Shown: positions 44,203 to 53,806, counted from the stretch's first letter. The stretch is 64,000 nucleotides of DNA from Balneolaceae bacterium UBA3186 (GCA_002364085.1 DEXK01000014.1:101495-165494), one strand, 5' to 3'. Notes: a model not told the origin generated them from the sequence alone. Program-made: numbers and translations.

Positions 44203-46020
44203 ATGCAAGGAAACGGATTTAAAATTGGTCTCATATTCGCCTTTTTGGCTTTGACATTATGGTACCTTTTCCCAACCATCCAGTGGAACCTGGAACAGAA
44301 ACAAATAAGTGACCTTTCTCCATCTGACAGCGCTCAATATGTAGATGAGAACAGAGAAAAGTTAGCAAGTATTAAAGAACGAACATTAAACCTGGGTCTT
44401 GACCTTCAAGGTGGAATGTATGTAATGCTAGAGGTAGGAACTCCTCAGCTAATTCTTGAATTAGCAGGAGAAAACAAAGATGAAGCACTAGAGGAAGTCG
44501 TAACTAATGCCAGAGCAACAGCTCTTGCTAACGACACCGATTTCATTGACGAAATGGCTGCAGAATTTCAGTCACAAGGTGAAGGTGCTCGGTTAAGCAG
44601 ATATTTTAGAAATGATGCTGCTGAAATTACTCGTCGTTCTACCAACGAAGAAATCGTTACGTTCTTAAAAGCACAAAGAACAGAAGCGCTAGACAGAGCC
44701 ATAGAAATTATTCGTACTCGAGTTGATAGATTCGGAGTTACAGAACCATCCATCGTTAAGCAAGGTACAGACAGAATTGTTGTTGAGTTACCCGGCGTAG
44801 ACGATAAAGATCGAGTTCGTAATCTTTTGAAAGGAACCGCTCGGCTTGAGTTTAGATTGGCTGCAAACGCAAACGATTTCAGCTCTTTCATCAATCAGGT
44901 ATACGATTATTTTGATCTGAAAGCAGCTGGTGATGAAGGAGATAGCTTAGATACTATCCAACCAAATGCATTGTTAGAAGTACTTATTCCAAGCCAAGGT
45001 AATCCATATGTACTTGGTTACGCTGAAGAACAAGACACTGCTGAAGTAAATGCATTATTAAACGATCAGGAAATTGATCGTATGATCCCAAGAAATACTA
45101 CCATTATGTGGAGTGCAAATACACAGCCTTATACTCAAAATGGAGCTGAAGTGTTTACTCTATATGGAGTAAGAACGGATGTTGAGATGACTGGTGATGT
45201 TATCGAAGAAGCTAGTGTTCAATTTGACCCAACCACCAATGTTCCTGAAGTTTCAATGACTATGAATGCGGAAGGAGCGAGAGATTGGGCAAGAATTACA
45301 GGCGCAAACATCGGAAAGCCGGTAGCTATTGTTCTTGACGGATTCATTTACACATATCCGAATGTGATCTCTAAGATCAACAACGGTCGTTCTTCTATTA
45401 CAGGTGTTGAAAATGTGGGCGAAGCTGATGACTTGGTAAACATTCTACTTTCAGGTGCACTTCCTGCTCCGTTAGAGATCGTTGAAGAGCGTACTGTTGG
45501 TGCTTCTCTGGGTCAGGCTTCTATTGATGCGAGTTTAAACTCTGTGTTAATTGGTTTATCGATCGTGGCAATTTTTATGATCGTGTATTACCGTACAGGT
45601 GGTGCAGTTGCTGATCTGGCTTTGTTACTGAATATTGTATTCATCTTGGGAATTTTAGCCGGTTTCAAAGCTACGCTAACTCTTCCGGGAATGGCAGGTA
45701 TCGTATTAACCATTGGTATGGCGGTAGATGCAAACGTGCTGATCTTTGATCGTATTCGTGAAGAGCAACGCACCGGTAAAACCATCAAAGCTGCAATTTC
45801 TGCGGGTTATTCGAATGCGATGAGTGCCATTTTTGATGCAAACATTACAACCGGTTTTGTAGCATTGGTTCTTTTGAGTTTCGGAGTTGGTCCGATCAAA
45901 GGATTCGCTGTAACACTGCTTGCAGGTATCTGTTGTTCATTATTTAGTGCAATTATTATCACTCGTGTGGTGGTAGACTATTTGACTCGCACTAAATCAA
46001 ACGCGGTAAACTTCGGTTAA
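44203..46020 (+). CDS. secD: Protein translocase subunit SecD
   Basis: A 605-residue full-length SecD. The first membrane span is near 8-25, and the motif LGLDLQGGMYVMLEV follows. The large periplasmic part includes RTRVDRFGVTEPSIVKQGTDRIVVELPG. The C-terminal RND-like membrane part has AIVLDGFIYTYPNV, LSGALPAPLEIVEERTVGASLG, GMAVDANVLIFDRIREE and FDANITTGFVALVLL. With SecF it uses the proton gradient to help the Sec channel pull proteins across the inner membrane. secF follows after 38 bp. Confidence 0.97.
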   Translation: MQGNGFKIGLIFAFLALTLWYLFPTIQWNLEQKQISDLSPSDSAQYVDENREKLASIKERTLNLGLDLQGGMYVMLEVGTPQLILELAGENKDEALEEVVTNARATALANDTDFIDEMAAEFQSQGEGARLSRYFRNDAAEITRRSTNEEIVTFLKAQRTEALDRAIEIIRTRVDRFGVTEPSIVKQGTDRIVVELPGVDDKDRVRNLLKGTARLEFRLAANANDFSSFINQVYDYFDLKAAGDEGDSLDTIQPNALLEVLIPSQGNPYVLGYAEEQDTAEVNALLNDQEIDRMIPRNTTIMWSANTQPYTQNGAEVFTLYGVRTDVEMTGDVIEEASVQFDPTTNVPEVSMTMNAEGARDWARITGANIGKPVAIVLDGFIYTYPNVISKINNGRSSITGVENVGEADDLVNILLSGALPAPLEIVEERTVGASLGQASIDASLNSVLIGLSIVAIFMIVYYRTGGAVADLALLLNIVFILGILAGFKATLTLPGMAGIVLTIGMAVDANVLIFDRIREEQRTGKTIKAAISAGYSNAMSAIFDANITTGFVALVLLSFGVGPIKGFAVTLLAGICCSLFSAIIITRVVVDYLTRTKSNAVNFG

Positions 46021-46058
46021 TCAACAAAGAAATTTAAAAGAGATAAAAGGATATAATT

Positions 46059-46967
46059 ATGAGATGGTTTGAAACACCAAATTTTGACTTCGTTAGTAAA
46101 CGAAAGATAGCTTACGTGATCTCCGGGATATTGCTAGCGATCTCCATTGGAGCTATTCTAACGAAAGGACTGCAGTACGGAATCGACTTTAAAGGCGGTA
46201 AAGAAATAGTCTTGAAGTTTGAAAGCGCTGTAGATGTAACTGAGATCAGGTCCAGCTTGACAACTCCATTGGGATCCACTCCCGAAGTAAAGCTGTTTGG
46301 ATCAGAATCAGAAGTGTTGATCAGAACAGACAATACAAACACAATCGAAGAGATCGAGACAATAGTACGTTCTACGATGTCTCAACTTTACCCTGATAAC
46401 GATGCAATAACTGAGAAAACAGACAGTGTAGGTCCAAGAATTGCTGAAGATCTTAAATCAGGTGGATTACAAGCTGTGATCTACTCTATGATCATTATCT
46501 TTGTCTATATTCTTGCTAGATTCCGTAAGTGGACATTCTCGGCCGGAGCTGTTGCAGCGTTGTTTCACGATGTTACTATTACACTTGGAATTTTTACATT
46601 ACTGAGTGATGTAGTAAACTTTAGTTTGTTGATCGATCAGAATATTATTGCAGCTTTCTTAACTATTGTAGGTTATTCTTTGAACGATACGGTAGTAGTT
46701 TTTGACCGTATTCGTGAGAACAGTATCGTGCATAAAGGCATGGAATTTATTCCAATGGTAAATAAAAGCTTGAATGATACGCTAAGTAGAACTATTATCA
46801 CTTCGGTTACCACCTTGTTTGTGGTTGCTGTGCTGTTTATTTTTGGCGGCGAAGTGTTAAAAGGTTTTTCTTTTGCACTGTTAATTGGTATTGTACTTGG
46901 TACGTATAGTTCTTTATTTGTTGCCAGCTCTTTGGTAGTAGAATTAAACTCCAAAACCAATAAATAA
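46059..46967 (+). CDS. secF: Protein translocase subunit SecF
   Basis: A 302-residue full-length SecF. It has FDFVSKRKIAYVISGILLA, GLQYGIDFKGGKEI, VGPRIAEDLKSGGLQAV, and membrane motifs ALFHDVTITLGIF, TIVGYSLNDTVVVFDRIREN and NDTLSRTIITSVTTLFV. It is the partner of SecD. In many Bacteroidetes secD and secF are fused; here they are separate genes. A STAS gene follows after 21 bp and may be in the same transcript. Confidence 0.97.
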   Translation: MRWFETPNFDFVSKRKIAYVISGILLAISIGAILTKGLQYGIDFKGGKEIVLKFESAVDVTEIRSSLTTPLGSTPEVKLFGSESEVLIRTDNTNTIEEIETIVRSTMSQLYPDNDAITEKTDSVGPRIAEDLKSGGLQAVIYSMIIIFVYILARFRKWTFSAGAVAALFHDVTITLGIFTLLSDVVNFSLLIDQNIIAAFLTIVGYSLNDTVVVFDRIRENSIVHKGMEFIPMVNKSLNDTLSRTIITSVTTLFVVAVLFIFGGEVLKGFSFALLIGIVLGTYSSLFVASSLVVELNSKTNK

Positions 46968-46988
46968 TAAGTTTTAAATAATAGGATT

Positions 46989-47333
46989 ATGAGCTTTAAT
47001 ACATCAGAACGCTACAGTAGCGTAGTTATCGAATTTAAAGGTAACGTAATGGGTGGACCCGATGCGGTTAGCCTGAACGAAAAACTTCATGAGCTAATTG
47101 ATGCCGGAAAAACCAACATTGTAGTTGATCTCGGAAAAGTAAAGTTCATGAATTCATCCGGACTTGGAATGTTAATCGGCGCGCTCACAACCATGCGTAA
47201 GGCTGGTGGTGATCTTAGAATTGCTAACGCTACTGATAAGATTGAGAGTTTGTTGATTGTGACAAAATTGATCACAGTTTTCAAACACTACAAATCAGTA
47301 GAAGAAGCTGCCGAATCATTCAACGAAGGTTGA
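46989..47333 (+). CDS. STAS-domain anti-sigma factor antagonist
   Basis: A 114-residue single STAS domain of SpoIIAA type. The phosphorylatable Ser is in FMNSSGLGMLIGAL, preceded by NIVVDLGKVK. It would bind and titrate an anti-sigma factor or RsbW-like kinase when unphosphorylated. No such kinase or sigma gene is adjacent. It lies 21 bp after secF and ends in a strong terminator, so it is probably co-transcribed with secDF. Confidence 0.9.
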   Translation: MSFNTSERYSSVVIEFKGNVMGGPDAVSLNEKLHELIDAGKTNIVVDLGKVKFMNSSGLGMLIGALTTMRKAGGDLRIANATDKIESLLIVTKLITVFKHYKSVEEAAESFNEG

Positions 47334-47360
47334 AAGGTGTTTTCTAAATAGAACCTGAAA

Positions 47361-47388
47361 GGGGTGTAGATAACTACACCCCTTTTTT
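47361..47388 (+). terminator. Rho-independent terminator after the STAS gene
   Basis: A perfect 9-bp stem GGGGTGTAG (47361-47369) with CTACACCCC (47374-47382), an ATAA loop, then T6. Confidence 0.93.
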
Positions 47389-47414
47389 ATTGTTAATAGT
47401 TTTTTAAATAAGAT

Positions 47415-48692
47415 ATGTCAGTAAGAGTAGTAATTGGTGCCCAGTGGGGCGATGAAGGAAAAGGAAAGATCGTAGATCTATTAAGCGATAAAGCGGATTT
47501 TATTGTTCGTTATCAAGGCGGGGCAAATGCAGGTCATACGCTTAAGTTTGATGACAAAACATTTGTATTACATCTGATTCCATCCGGTATTTTTAATGGC
47601 TCCGGTGATTGTGTGATCGGAAACGGTGTTGTTATTGATCCCATCGCATTGGTTAAAGAGATCAAAGATGTGCAGGAGATGGGCTTTAGTTTAGAAGGAC
47701 GTTTCTTCATCAGCCAAACGGCGCACGTAATTCTACCTTATCATAAACTGCTCGATCAACTGAAAGAAAAACGTCGTGGCGGAGATGCCATCGGGACTAC
47801 AGGACGTGGGATCGGACCGGCTTATGTAAGCAAAGTTTCCAGAGTCGGAATTCGAATGGTTGATCTGTTAGACAAAGAAGTACTAAAAAAGAAAATTGAG
47901 CAGAACATCAAAGATATAAACTTTGCGTTGGAGAACCTATATCAGGAGCCGACACTATCTGTAGATGATCTAATGAATGAATTGGAAGATTCTATCAATA
48001 TTTTGTCTCCGTATATCTGCAACACCACCAATTTGCTACACGAAGGATTGGAGAGCAACAAGTCAATTTTGCTTGAGGGAGCGCAAGGTTGTTTGCTGGA
48101 TGTTGACCACGGAACCTATCCGTATGTAACTTCTTCATCCCCAACATCAGGTGGAGCGTGTACAGGTTCCGGTGTTCCTCCAACGGCGTTAACGCATGTG
48201 ATGGGCATCACCAAAGCCTATTGCACACGAGTTGGAAACGGACCTTTCCCAACTGAACTTTTGGGCGAAACAGGAGAAGAACTTCGCAAAAAAGGTCACG
48301 AATTCGGCGCTACTACCGGCCGACCAAGACGTTGTGGATGGTTAGATCTGGTTGCTTTGAAATATGCATGCAGAATTAACGGTATCAACGAACTTACGCT
48401 TACCAAGATGGATGTAATGGACGGCTTTGATGAGATCAAAGTGTGTACCGGATACAAGATCAATGGCGGAGAGGAAACCAAAGTATTCCCGCTTTGCTTA
48501 GATGAGATCGAAAATGTAGAACCGATTTATACTTCCATGCCGGGCTGGGATAAAGACATTTCCGGAATGACTAAATGGGATGAACTTCCTGATGCTGCGA
48601 AATCTTACATCGATTATATTGAAAAGTATCTGGGAGTGAAGTTTACGATCATTTCTACCGGACCAAAGAGGACTGAGACGATAATTAGGTAG
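47415..48692 (+). CDS. purA: Adenylosuccinate synthetase
   Basis: A 425-residue full-length enzyme. It has IGAQWGDEGKGKIVDLLS at the N-terminus, GGANAGHTL, GTTGRGIGPAY, LEGAQGCLLDVDHGTYPYVTSS, the GAT-TGRPRRCGW segment, and LTKMDVMDGFDEI. It makes adenylosuccinate from IMP, aspartate and GTP in AMP synthesis. It stands alone after the STAS terminator. Confidence 0.97.
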   Translation: MSVRVVIGAQWGDEGKGKIVDLLSDKADFIVRYQGGANAGHTLKFDDKTFVLHLIPSGIFNGSGDCVIGNGVVIDPIALVKEIKDVQEMGFSLEGRFFISQTAHVILPYHKLLDQLKEKRRGGDAIGTTGRGIGPAYVSKVSRVGIRMVDLLDKEVLKKKIEQNIKDINFALENLYQEPTLSVDDLMNELEDSINILSPYICNTTNLLHEGLESNKSILLEGAQGCLLDVDHGTYPYVTSSSPTSGGACTGSGVPPTALTHVMGITKAYCTRVGNGPFPTELLGETGEELRKKGHEFGATTGRPRRCGWLDLVALKYACRINGINELTLTKMDVMDGFDEIKVCTGYKINGGEETKVFPLCLDEIENVEPIYTSMPGWDKDISGMTKWDELPDAAKSYIDYIEKYLGVKFTIISTGPKRTETIIR

Positions 48693-48845
48693 GCTTAAGA
48701 CGTAAGATTTAAGACATGAGATTTCTTTATCTCATTTCGAACTTATCTTAGAACTTAAGGATTTGGGCAACTAGTGTTGATTCCTATGTAAATCCTCCCT
48801 CAAGGAATTATTTTATTCCAAAATATATTGATTCTGCGTATCTGA

Positions 48846-49133
48846 TCACTTCCCGCAAAAGAAATGATGGTGGTGATGTCCGAATACGGCATGACTTACA
48901 TATGGCTCCGCATAAGCAGTAGCTGTTGCCAGTAGCAAAACTATGATCAATGCGCTTTTCTTGTACTTCGGGTTTTCAGAATTTTTGAGTTTCCAGGCTA
49001 CAAAACCAAGAATGGCTGTTAACAGTATCTTAAAGAGTCTGGATTCCCAACCTATGTAAGGACTAAATCCACCAATGATCCAAAAGAATAGCAAAACTGA
49101 TCCAGTGAAAAAGAAGGCTTTTGAGTTTTTCAT
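48846..49133 (-). CDS. Small membrane protein with a His-rich tail
   Basis: A 95-residue protein that I do not recognise. Three hydrophobic segments (about 6-24, 32-50 and 60-75) are followed by the tail EPYVSHAVFGHHHHHFFCGK, with six His and one Cys in the last 16 residues, a likely metal-binding end. The gene is alone, facing purA, with a 371-bp region upstream that holds a dispersed inverted repeat. Confidence 0.6.
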   Translation of the reverse strand: MKNSKAFFFTGSVLLFFWIIGGFSPYIGWESRLFKILLTAILGFVAWKLKNSENPKYKKSALIIVLLLATATAYAEPYVSHAVFGHHHHHFFCGK

Positions 49134-49215
49134 GATTTCCCCATTTAACTAACAGTGACTGTAATAACACGGATAAATTTCATGTTGGTTTCATCTGCTG
49201 ATGTTTATGCATCTG

Positions 49216-49390
49216 TGAGGAACGGATGTGACGAAGCAGTCTCCTCTTGAAATTGAAATATTTAGACCTCCTCTGTCTCCTCCTTAGCCAAGGAGGAGGA
49301 CTCTTTGATGGAGTTCTGAATATTTCAAGAAATTCCTCTCCTTTTGAAAGGGAGAGTCGATCAGAGGAGATTACTTCGCTGTCGCTCGTA
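49216..49390. repeat. Compound inverted-repeat element between genes
   Basis: Outer arms (ACGAAGCAGTCTCCTCT near 49231 and AGAGGAGATTACTTCGCTGT near 49363) enclose a CTCCTCCTT-AGCC-AAGGAGGAG hairpin near 49279-49301 and a CTCTCCTTTTGAAAGGGAGAG hairpin near 49336-49356. It fills most of the 371 bp between 49134 and 49504, and no gene is seen there. It looks like one of the dispersed palindromic intergenic elements of this phylum. Confidence 0.6.
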
Positions 49391-49504
49391 AATGGGAGTT
49401 TTAAATAAGACAGGATAAACTCGCGAATGGAAGTAAAAATTCGAAATGCTCTAATGAGAATTCATTTCAATTTGGTATCATCAACTGCACAAAAAATACT
49501 TGTT

Positions 49505-51121
49505 ATGAAAAAGCTTTTACTGATTATTGTCTTATCGATTTTATCAACTTCTGTGTATGCTCAATGGCCGGCGGAATTGATCACTACTCCTGAGAAAACC
49601 AATTATCAGGAAACTTCTACCTATGCGGATGTGATGAATTTTATCAAAGCGCTACAGCCTAAAGCAGATCTGATGCATTTGGAATACATGGGGAAGAGTT
49701 TAGAAGGAAAAGAAATTCCTGTAGTTGTGATGGCTGATCCAAAAGTGAGTTCTCCTGAGGAAGCAGAGCAATCGGGAAAGCCGGTGATGTATATTCAAGG
49801 AAATATTCATTCGGGAGAAGTGGAAGGAAAAGAAATTCTTCAGATCCTGATGAGAGAAATTCTGCTTGGTGATAAAAAGTACCTTTTGGATAATCAGATC
49901 ATCGTTTTTGCCCCGATCTACAACACAGATTCCAACGATAAAATGGATGTTCAGGTGAGAAGGTCGCAGGAAGGAAGTCCACAGAAAACAGGAATTCGTG
50001 CAAACAGTCAGGGTTGGGATCTGAACAGAGACGGAATGAAAATGGAAGCACTAGAAACCAACGCGATGATCCAAAATGTAATTTTGAAATGGGATCCTGA
50101 AATATTCGTTGATCTGCATACTACAAATGGAACATGGCATGGATATTCGTTGACTTGGGCTCCGAGCTATCATTCTGCGGGTGAAAAAGCTCCGTATGAT
50201 CTTACCTGGAATGAATTACTGCCTCAGGTCACGCAAAAGGTTAAAGAAGAGCACGACGTGTATTTGGGACCTTACGGTGGCTACAGCTTAAGACAAGGAT
50301 GGCCACCTAAAGCTTTGTACACGTACAATCATCATCCGAGATATTTGGTTAATCAGATGGGATTAAGAAATAAGATCGGGATTTTAAGTGAAGCATTTGC
50401 ACACGAGAGATTGTACCAAAGAATGAACTCAACTAAAGTTTTTGTAACCGAAATTCTTGAGTACACCAACAACAATGGAAAATATATAACCGAAGTAAAT
50501 GAAAGTGCTACCCAATCAGCAATGCAGAATGTGTTAGATAATGCCGGTAAGAAAAAGAAGGGCGTTCGGTTCCAAATGGTTCCTCTTGAGGATACTTTTA
50601 CGCTCCGAACTTACAACTACATTCCTTATGTAACAGCAGAAGGCGATACAAGCTATATCAGATCAGGGGAGATCATTGAAATTCCTGATGTGCAGAATTA
50701 CAGCAAGTTTGAAGCAACAGTTGAAAGTACGATTCCAAGAGGGTATATCATCCCAAAAGAAATGAAAGCCATTGCGGATCATCTAAAAAAGCAGGGTGTG
50801 ATCGTATCCGAGATAGAAAGTCGAAAAGAATACGAAGGGGAAGTTTTTGAGATCTCAAAATTCGAAAAGTCGCAGCGACAGTTTGAAGGTCACAATATGG
50901 CAATGGTAGAAGGCGAATTTAAAGAATCTACCAAAATGGCAAACGAAGGAGATTTTTTAGTGGATATGGCTCAGCCGTTAACCAACCTGATCTTTTATAT
51001 GCTGGAGCCCCAATCCGATGATGGACTGGTTACCTGGAATTTCTTTGATGAGTATTTCGAGAAGAATGGAGTAAATGAAAAGAATGTGATCTATCCGGTG
51101 TTTAAATATTATGAGGACTAG
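49505..51121 (+). CDS. M14-family zinc carboxypeptidase, secreted
   Basis: The start ATG at 49505 gives MKKLLLIIVLSILSTSVYAQ, a clean signal peptide; an ATG 78 bp upstream would add an unlikely leader. The 538-residue protein has the M14 zinc motif in GNIHSGEVEGKE (HxxE), a third ligand His in FVDLHTTNG, an RNSQGWDLNRD-like substrate loop, and a catalytic Glu in ILSEAFAHERLY. The C-terminal third is all-beta and extra. It would remove C-terminal residues from peptides in the periplasm or outside the cell. It converges on a VOC gene with a 4-bp overlap. Confidence 0.87.
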   Translation: MKKLLLIIVLSILSTSVYAQWPAELITTPEKTNYQETSTYADVMNFIKALQPKADLMHLEYMGKSLEGKEIPVVVMADPKVSSPEEAEQSGKPVMYIQGNIHSGEVEGKEILQILMREILLGDKKYLLDNQIIVFAPIYNTDSNDKMDVQVRRSQEGSPQKTGIRANSQGWDLNRDGMKMEALETNAMIQNVILKWDPEIFVDLHTTNGTWHGYSLTWAPSYHSAGEKAPYDLTWNELLPQVTQKVKEEHDVYLGPYGGYSLRQGWPPKALYTYNHHPRYLVNQMGLRNKIGILSEAFAHERLYQRMNSTKVFVTEILEYTNNNGKYITEVNESATQSAMQNVLDNAGKKKKGVRFQMVPLEDTFTLRTYNYIPYVTAEGDTSYIRSGEIIEIPDVQNYSKFEATVESTIPRGYIIPKEMKAIADHLKKQGVIVSEIESRKEYEGEVFEISKFEKSQRQFEGHNMAMVEGEFKESTKMANEGDFLVDMAQPLTNLIFYMLEPQSDDGLVTWNFFDEYFEKNGVNEKNVIYPVFKYYED

Positions 51122-51546
51122 CTACTCCTATTCACATCATTTTCATTCAACATTTCTTCATACGGTCCGTCAAAAGGTTCCCAGAGTTCTATCTTATACC
51201 CGTTGGGATCCATGATCCAACCGAACTTGCCGTATTCAAAAGATTCCATCTCGCCAACAACTTCTACTCCTTCTTCTTTTAATACTTTGAGGAGCGCTTC
51301 CAGATCTTCCACCCGGTAGTTGATCATAGCGTCTTTCTTACTCGGGTTTGTGTAGGTCGTGTCATTCTTGAAAATACTCCATGCTGTATAGCCCATTTTC
51401 TCCTTGTCTTCAGCATGTCGCCAGATAAAAGTTCCACCCCATTGCCCGGATTTAATTCCAAGATGTTTTTCGTACCACTCATTTGTTGCTTTTGGATCTT
51501 CTGCTTTCAAGAAAACCCCGCCGATACCTGTCACTCTTTTTTTCAT
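51118..51546 (-). CDS. VOC (glyoxalase-fold) family protein
   Basis: A 142-residue single vicinal-oxygen-chelate domain: TGIGGVFLKAEDPKATNEWY, YRVEDLEALLKVLKEEGVEV, and the closing motif WIMDPNGYKIELWEPF. The metal Glu is in IELWEP. The function may be glyoxalase, dioxygenase or a resistance protein; it cannot be told from sequence. It is the last gene of a minus-strand run behind the tethered LuxR gene, separated from the next VOC gene by a palindromic element. Confidence 0.85.
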   Translation of the reverse strand: MKKRVTGIGGVFLKAEDPKATNEWYEKHLGIKSGQWGGTFIWRHAEDKEKMGYTAWSIFKNDTTYTNPSKKDAMINYRVEDLEALLKVLKEEGVEVVGEMESFEYGKFGWIMDPNGYKIELWEPFDGPYEEMLNENDVNRSS

Positions 51547-51575
51547 TGTTTTTTTACTTAAGTATTAAATTTTCA

Positions 51576-51691
51576 GTCATTCAGAACAAGCCTGTTCCGA
51601 ATACCTTCGGAACGGCGCAGTGATGAATCTGCACTTCATTGGTTTAGCACTGTTTCTTTTTGTACAGACTCTTCGCTCCGCTCTGAGTGAC
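51576..51691. repeat. Dispersed inverted-repeat element
   Basis: The terminal arms GTCATTCAGA (51576-51585) and TCTGAGTGAC (51682-51691) differ at one base. Inner stems include GTTCCGAA with TTCGGAAC. It fills the spacer between the two VOC genes and contains no gene. Confidence 0.65.
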
Positions 51692-51706
51692 GTAGTCTTG
51701 CTATCC

Positions 51707-52075
51707 TCACTCATTATGCTGATCAAACAAGATTTGATTCCCATCCGGATCTTCAATACAAAAATGACAAGGCCCTTTTTCCTCTTGTAAAGATTCCGAT
51801 TCCATGAGAAACTTTACCTGGTCATCATCTTTAAGTTTCTTGTATTCAGAACGCGCATCCGTTGGGTTAAAGGTGATAATATTCTCATCAAACATACCTT
51901 GAAACAAACCGATCTTAGAATGCCCATTTTCCATGATTATCCAATTATGCTCAATCGGTCCGGTTCCTTCAACAGGAGTAAATCCGAGCTTTTCATAAAA
52001 AGCTTTCGATGCGTGAATGTCTTTTACAGCAAGTGAAAGAGAATGATTATTTGGGTTTACTGATTCTGTACTCAT
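51707..52075 (-). CDS. VOC (glyoxalase-fold) family protein
   Basis: A 122-residue VOC domain: HSLSLAVKDIHASKAFYEKL, HNWIIMENG, and the closing FCIEDPDGNQILFDQH. It is only weakly like the other VOC protein downstream. Its start shares one base with the stop of the DUF6265-like gene, so the two are coupled. The substrate is unknown. Confidence 0.85.
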   Translation of the reverse strand: MSTESVNPNNHSLSLAVKDIHASKAFYEKLGFTPVEGTGPIEHNWIIMENGHSKIGLFQGMFDENIITFNPTDARSEYKKLKDDDQVKFLMESESLQEEKGPCHFCIEDPDGNQILFDQHNE

Positions 52076-52542
52076 TAGAATTTGGGTTTAGTTTTTGTCC
52101 AGACCCATTCCATAGATTTTTCACCACTTTCATCTTCAATGCGAGCGGTAAGCGTGTCTCCGGATCTGGAGTAGATTATTCGTTGAGGAAAGTCGTGATC
52201 AAGATTTTCGAAGACAACCTTTTGGTCTATGTTTTCTATCATTGTAAAAGTGGTTCCGAGTTTTCCACCAGGACTGGCGACATAAACAATTCCTTCCCTG
52301 GTTCTCATTATTCTGAGGTACTCGAAAGAAGAACGTCCGTTTTCATTTACATCTCGGTGAACACCAAGCATCATATATCCTGCGCCATTGGTCCATAGTT
52401 CTTCGATGGTTGTTCCGTCTTCGGTAGAAGTCCAATATCCTGTTAACCAGGCTAATTCTGGTAGTGCTGGATCGGGAGCTTGTGCGTTTAACGAAATGCT
52501 AACAAACAGGAGAATTGAAAGAGGAGCTATTTTTTTAATCAT
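52075..52542 (-). CDS. DUF6265-like secreted protein
   Basis: A 155-residue protein with signal peptide MIKKIAPLSILLFVSISLNAQ. The body matches the DUF6265 pattern: LAWLTGYWTSTEDGTTIEELW, GYMMLGVHRD, ENLDHDFPQRIIYSR and MEWVWTK. It is a lipocalin-like beta barrel of unknown role, often found beside VOC and DUF1801 genes in this phylum. It is 4 bp after the DUF1801 gene and coupled to the VOC gene. Confidence 0.8.
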   Translation of the reverse strand: MIKKIAPLSILLFVSISLNAQAPDPALPELAWLTGYWTSTEDGTTIEELWTNGAGYMMLGVHRDVNENGRSSFEYLRIMRTREGIVYVASPGGKLGTTFTMIENIDQKVVFENLDHDFPQRIIYSRSGDTLTARIEDESGEKSMEWVWTKTKPKF

Positions 52543-52546
52543 GCTA

Positions 52547-53002
52547 TTATCGCTTTACTGCAGATTCATATTTATCGATCCAATCCTGAACCGACATCTT
52601 TTGCACTAATTCTGCAATTAATTCATAAGGAATTTGATCCGGTTTTTTGAAACGGATACAGCTCTTTCCCATATCAAGTTTCGTTTTTACATACTTTGGA
52701 TATTCTGAAGTAAACCAATTCAGAAGTTTTTCATCGGAATAAATACCCATATGATATAGCCCGATAAAATTCTTTTGCGAAGCGATACTTAAGAATGGAA
52801 GTGGCAATTCCGGAGAACAATGATAGCCGTCCGGATAAATGGAATGAGGAACTACATAGCCGATCATTCCATAACTCATGGTTTCCTCAAAGCCTTCGGG
52901 AAGATTATCATTTATGGTTTTACGGAGTTTTTTCATCGCCGAAACCCGTTCTTCAGGAAGTTCTGCGATGTATTCGTCTGGGGAAGATGCTTTGCTTTGC
53001 AT
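52547..53002 (-). CDS. DUF1801 (YdhG-like) protein
   Basis: A 151-residue protein. It has SPDEYIAELPEERVSAMKKL, TMSYGMIGYVVP, NFIGLYHMGIY and CIRFKKPDQIPYELIAELV, the usual DUF1801 landmarks. The fold is frataxin-like and the function is unknown. It lies in a tight minus-strand run between DUF4199 (12 bp upstream) and DUF6265 (4 bp downstream). Confidence 0.85.
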   Translation of the reverse strand: MQSKASSPDEYIAELPEERVSAMKKLRKTINDNLPEGFEETMSYGMIGYVVPHSIYPDGYHCSPELPLPFLSIASQKNFIGLYHMGIYSDEKLLNWFTSEYPKYVKTKLDMGKSCIRFKKPDQIPYELIAELVQKMSVQDWIDKYESAVKR

Positions 53003-53014
53003 GATAAAATACTT

Positions 53015-53566
53015 TTAAGCGTTTGTTTCTTCTTTTTGGGAAGAGAGGAAATTTTGATTTCTAAAAAATGCTGCACTGATCAGTGATAGTAGTAATCCAA
53101 CCGGGAATATTTCAGTAAATGTAAGAGGAAGTCTGTACCAGAGATTATCGTATTTCTTTTTCATTTCTTCCATTTGCTCAATAGTTGCTTCCAGTTCTTG
53201 AGCTGATGCTCCTGACTCTCTGGCACTACTAATAATAGAATCGGTGTATTCACTAATGAATTCATAATCTGTCAGATAAAGATTGATTTCCCAAACAATG
53301 ACGTACACAATGCCAGCCATCAACGAAATTCCCAATCCTATTTTTAAAGCAGTACCGAATTTTATAATGCCACCCAAATCTTCATCTCTGTATTTCTTGG
53401 TTGCTACAAAGATCATCGAAAAACCGATAAGCATGATGGAATAGCCAAGCGCTTCTGAAGCGAAGAAAGCGTTGCCACCATATTTGGCTACATAGATTCC
53501 CAAAGTCATGCTAAGAATGATGACTGCTCCGGTGATGGAACCATAAACAAGAATGATTTTTTTCAT
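53015..53566 (-). CDS. DUF4199 membrane protein
   Basis: A 183-residue protein with four membrane segments (two in the first 60 residues, one near 75-95 and one near 145-168) and an acidic helical stretch (SGASAQELEATIEQMEEMKKKYD) before the last. This is the DUF4199 pattern of Bacteroidetes. The function is unknown. In related genomes it is often beside a membrane-tethered LuxR gene, as here, though a palindromic element separates the two. Confidence 0.82.
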   Translation of the reverse strand: MKKIILVYGSITGAVIILSMTLGIYVAKYGGNAFFASEALGYSIMLIGFSMIFVATKKYRDEDLGGIIKFGTALKIGLGISLMAGIVYVIVWEINLYLTDYEFISEYTDSIISSARESGASAQELEATIEQMEEMKKKYDNLWYRLPLTFTEIFPVGLLLSLISAAFFRNQNFLSSQKEETNA

Positions 53567-53679
53567 AGTGTGATTAATTGGAGTTAATGTACACCAAAAG
53601 AGTAAGCAATTAACAGAAATCAGGCGTCACCCGAAAGTATGATTTTGCAAAAATCGTAGGAATGGGTGAGTTATCTATC

Positions 53680-53793
53680 GTCATCCTGAACTTGTTTCAG
53701 GATCTTATGGTGGGGCTTGAAATCCTTTTCAAGCAATTTCAGATACAGAAACCTCACAAAGATTCCGATCCGTCATCTGGTGGACGGAATGAC
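53680..53793. repeat. Dispersed inverted-repeat element
   Basis: It begins GTCATCCTGAACTTGTTTCA and ends near GGTGGACGGAATGAC; the ends are imperfect inverted copies (GTCAT..CC and GG..ATGAC). It lies just past the tethered LuxR stop and could act as its terminator. This type of repeat recurs between genes in many bacteria. Confidence 0.6.
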
Positions 53794-53806
53794 CCAAAAC
53801 CCGAAA

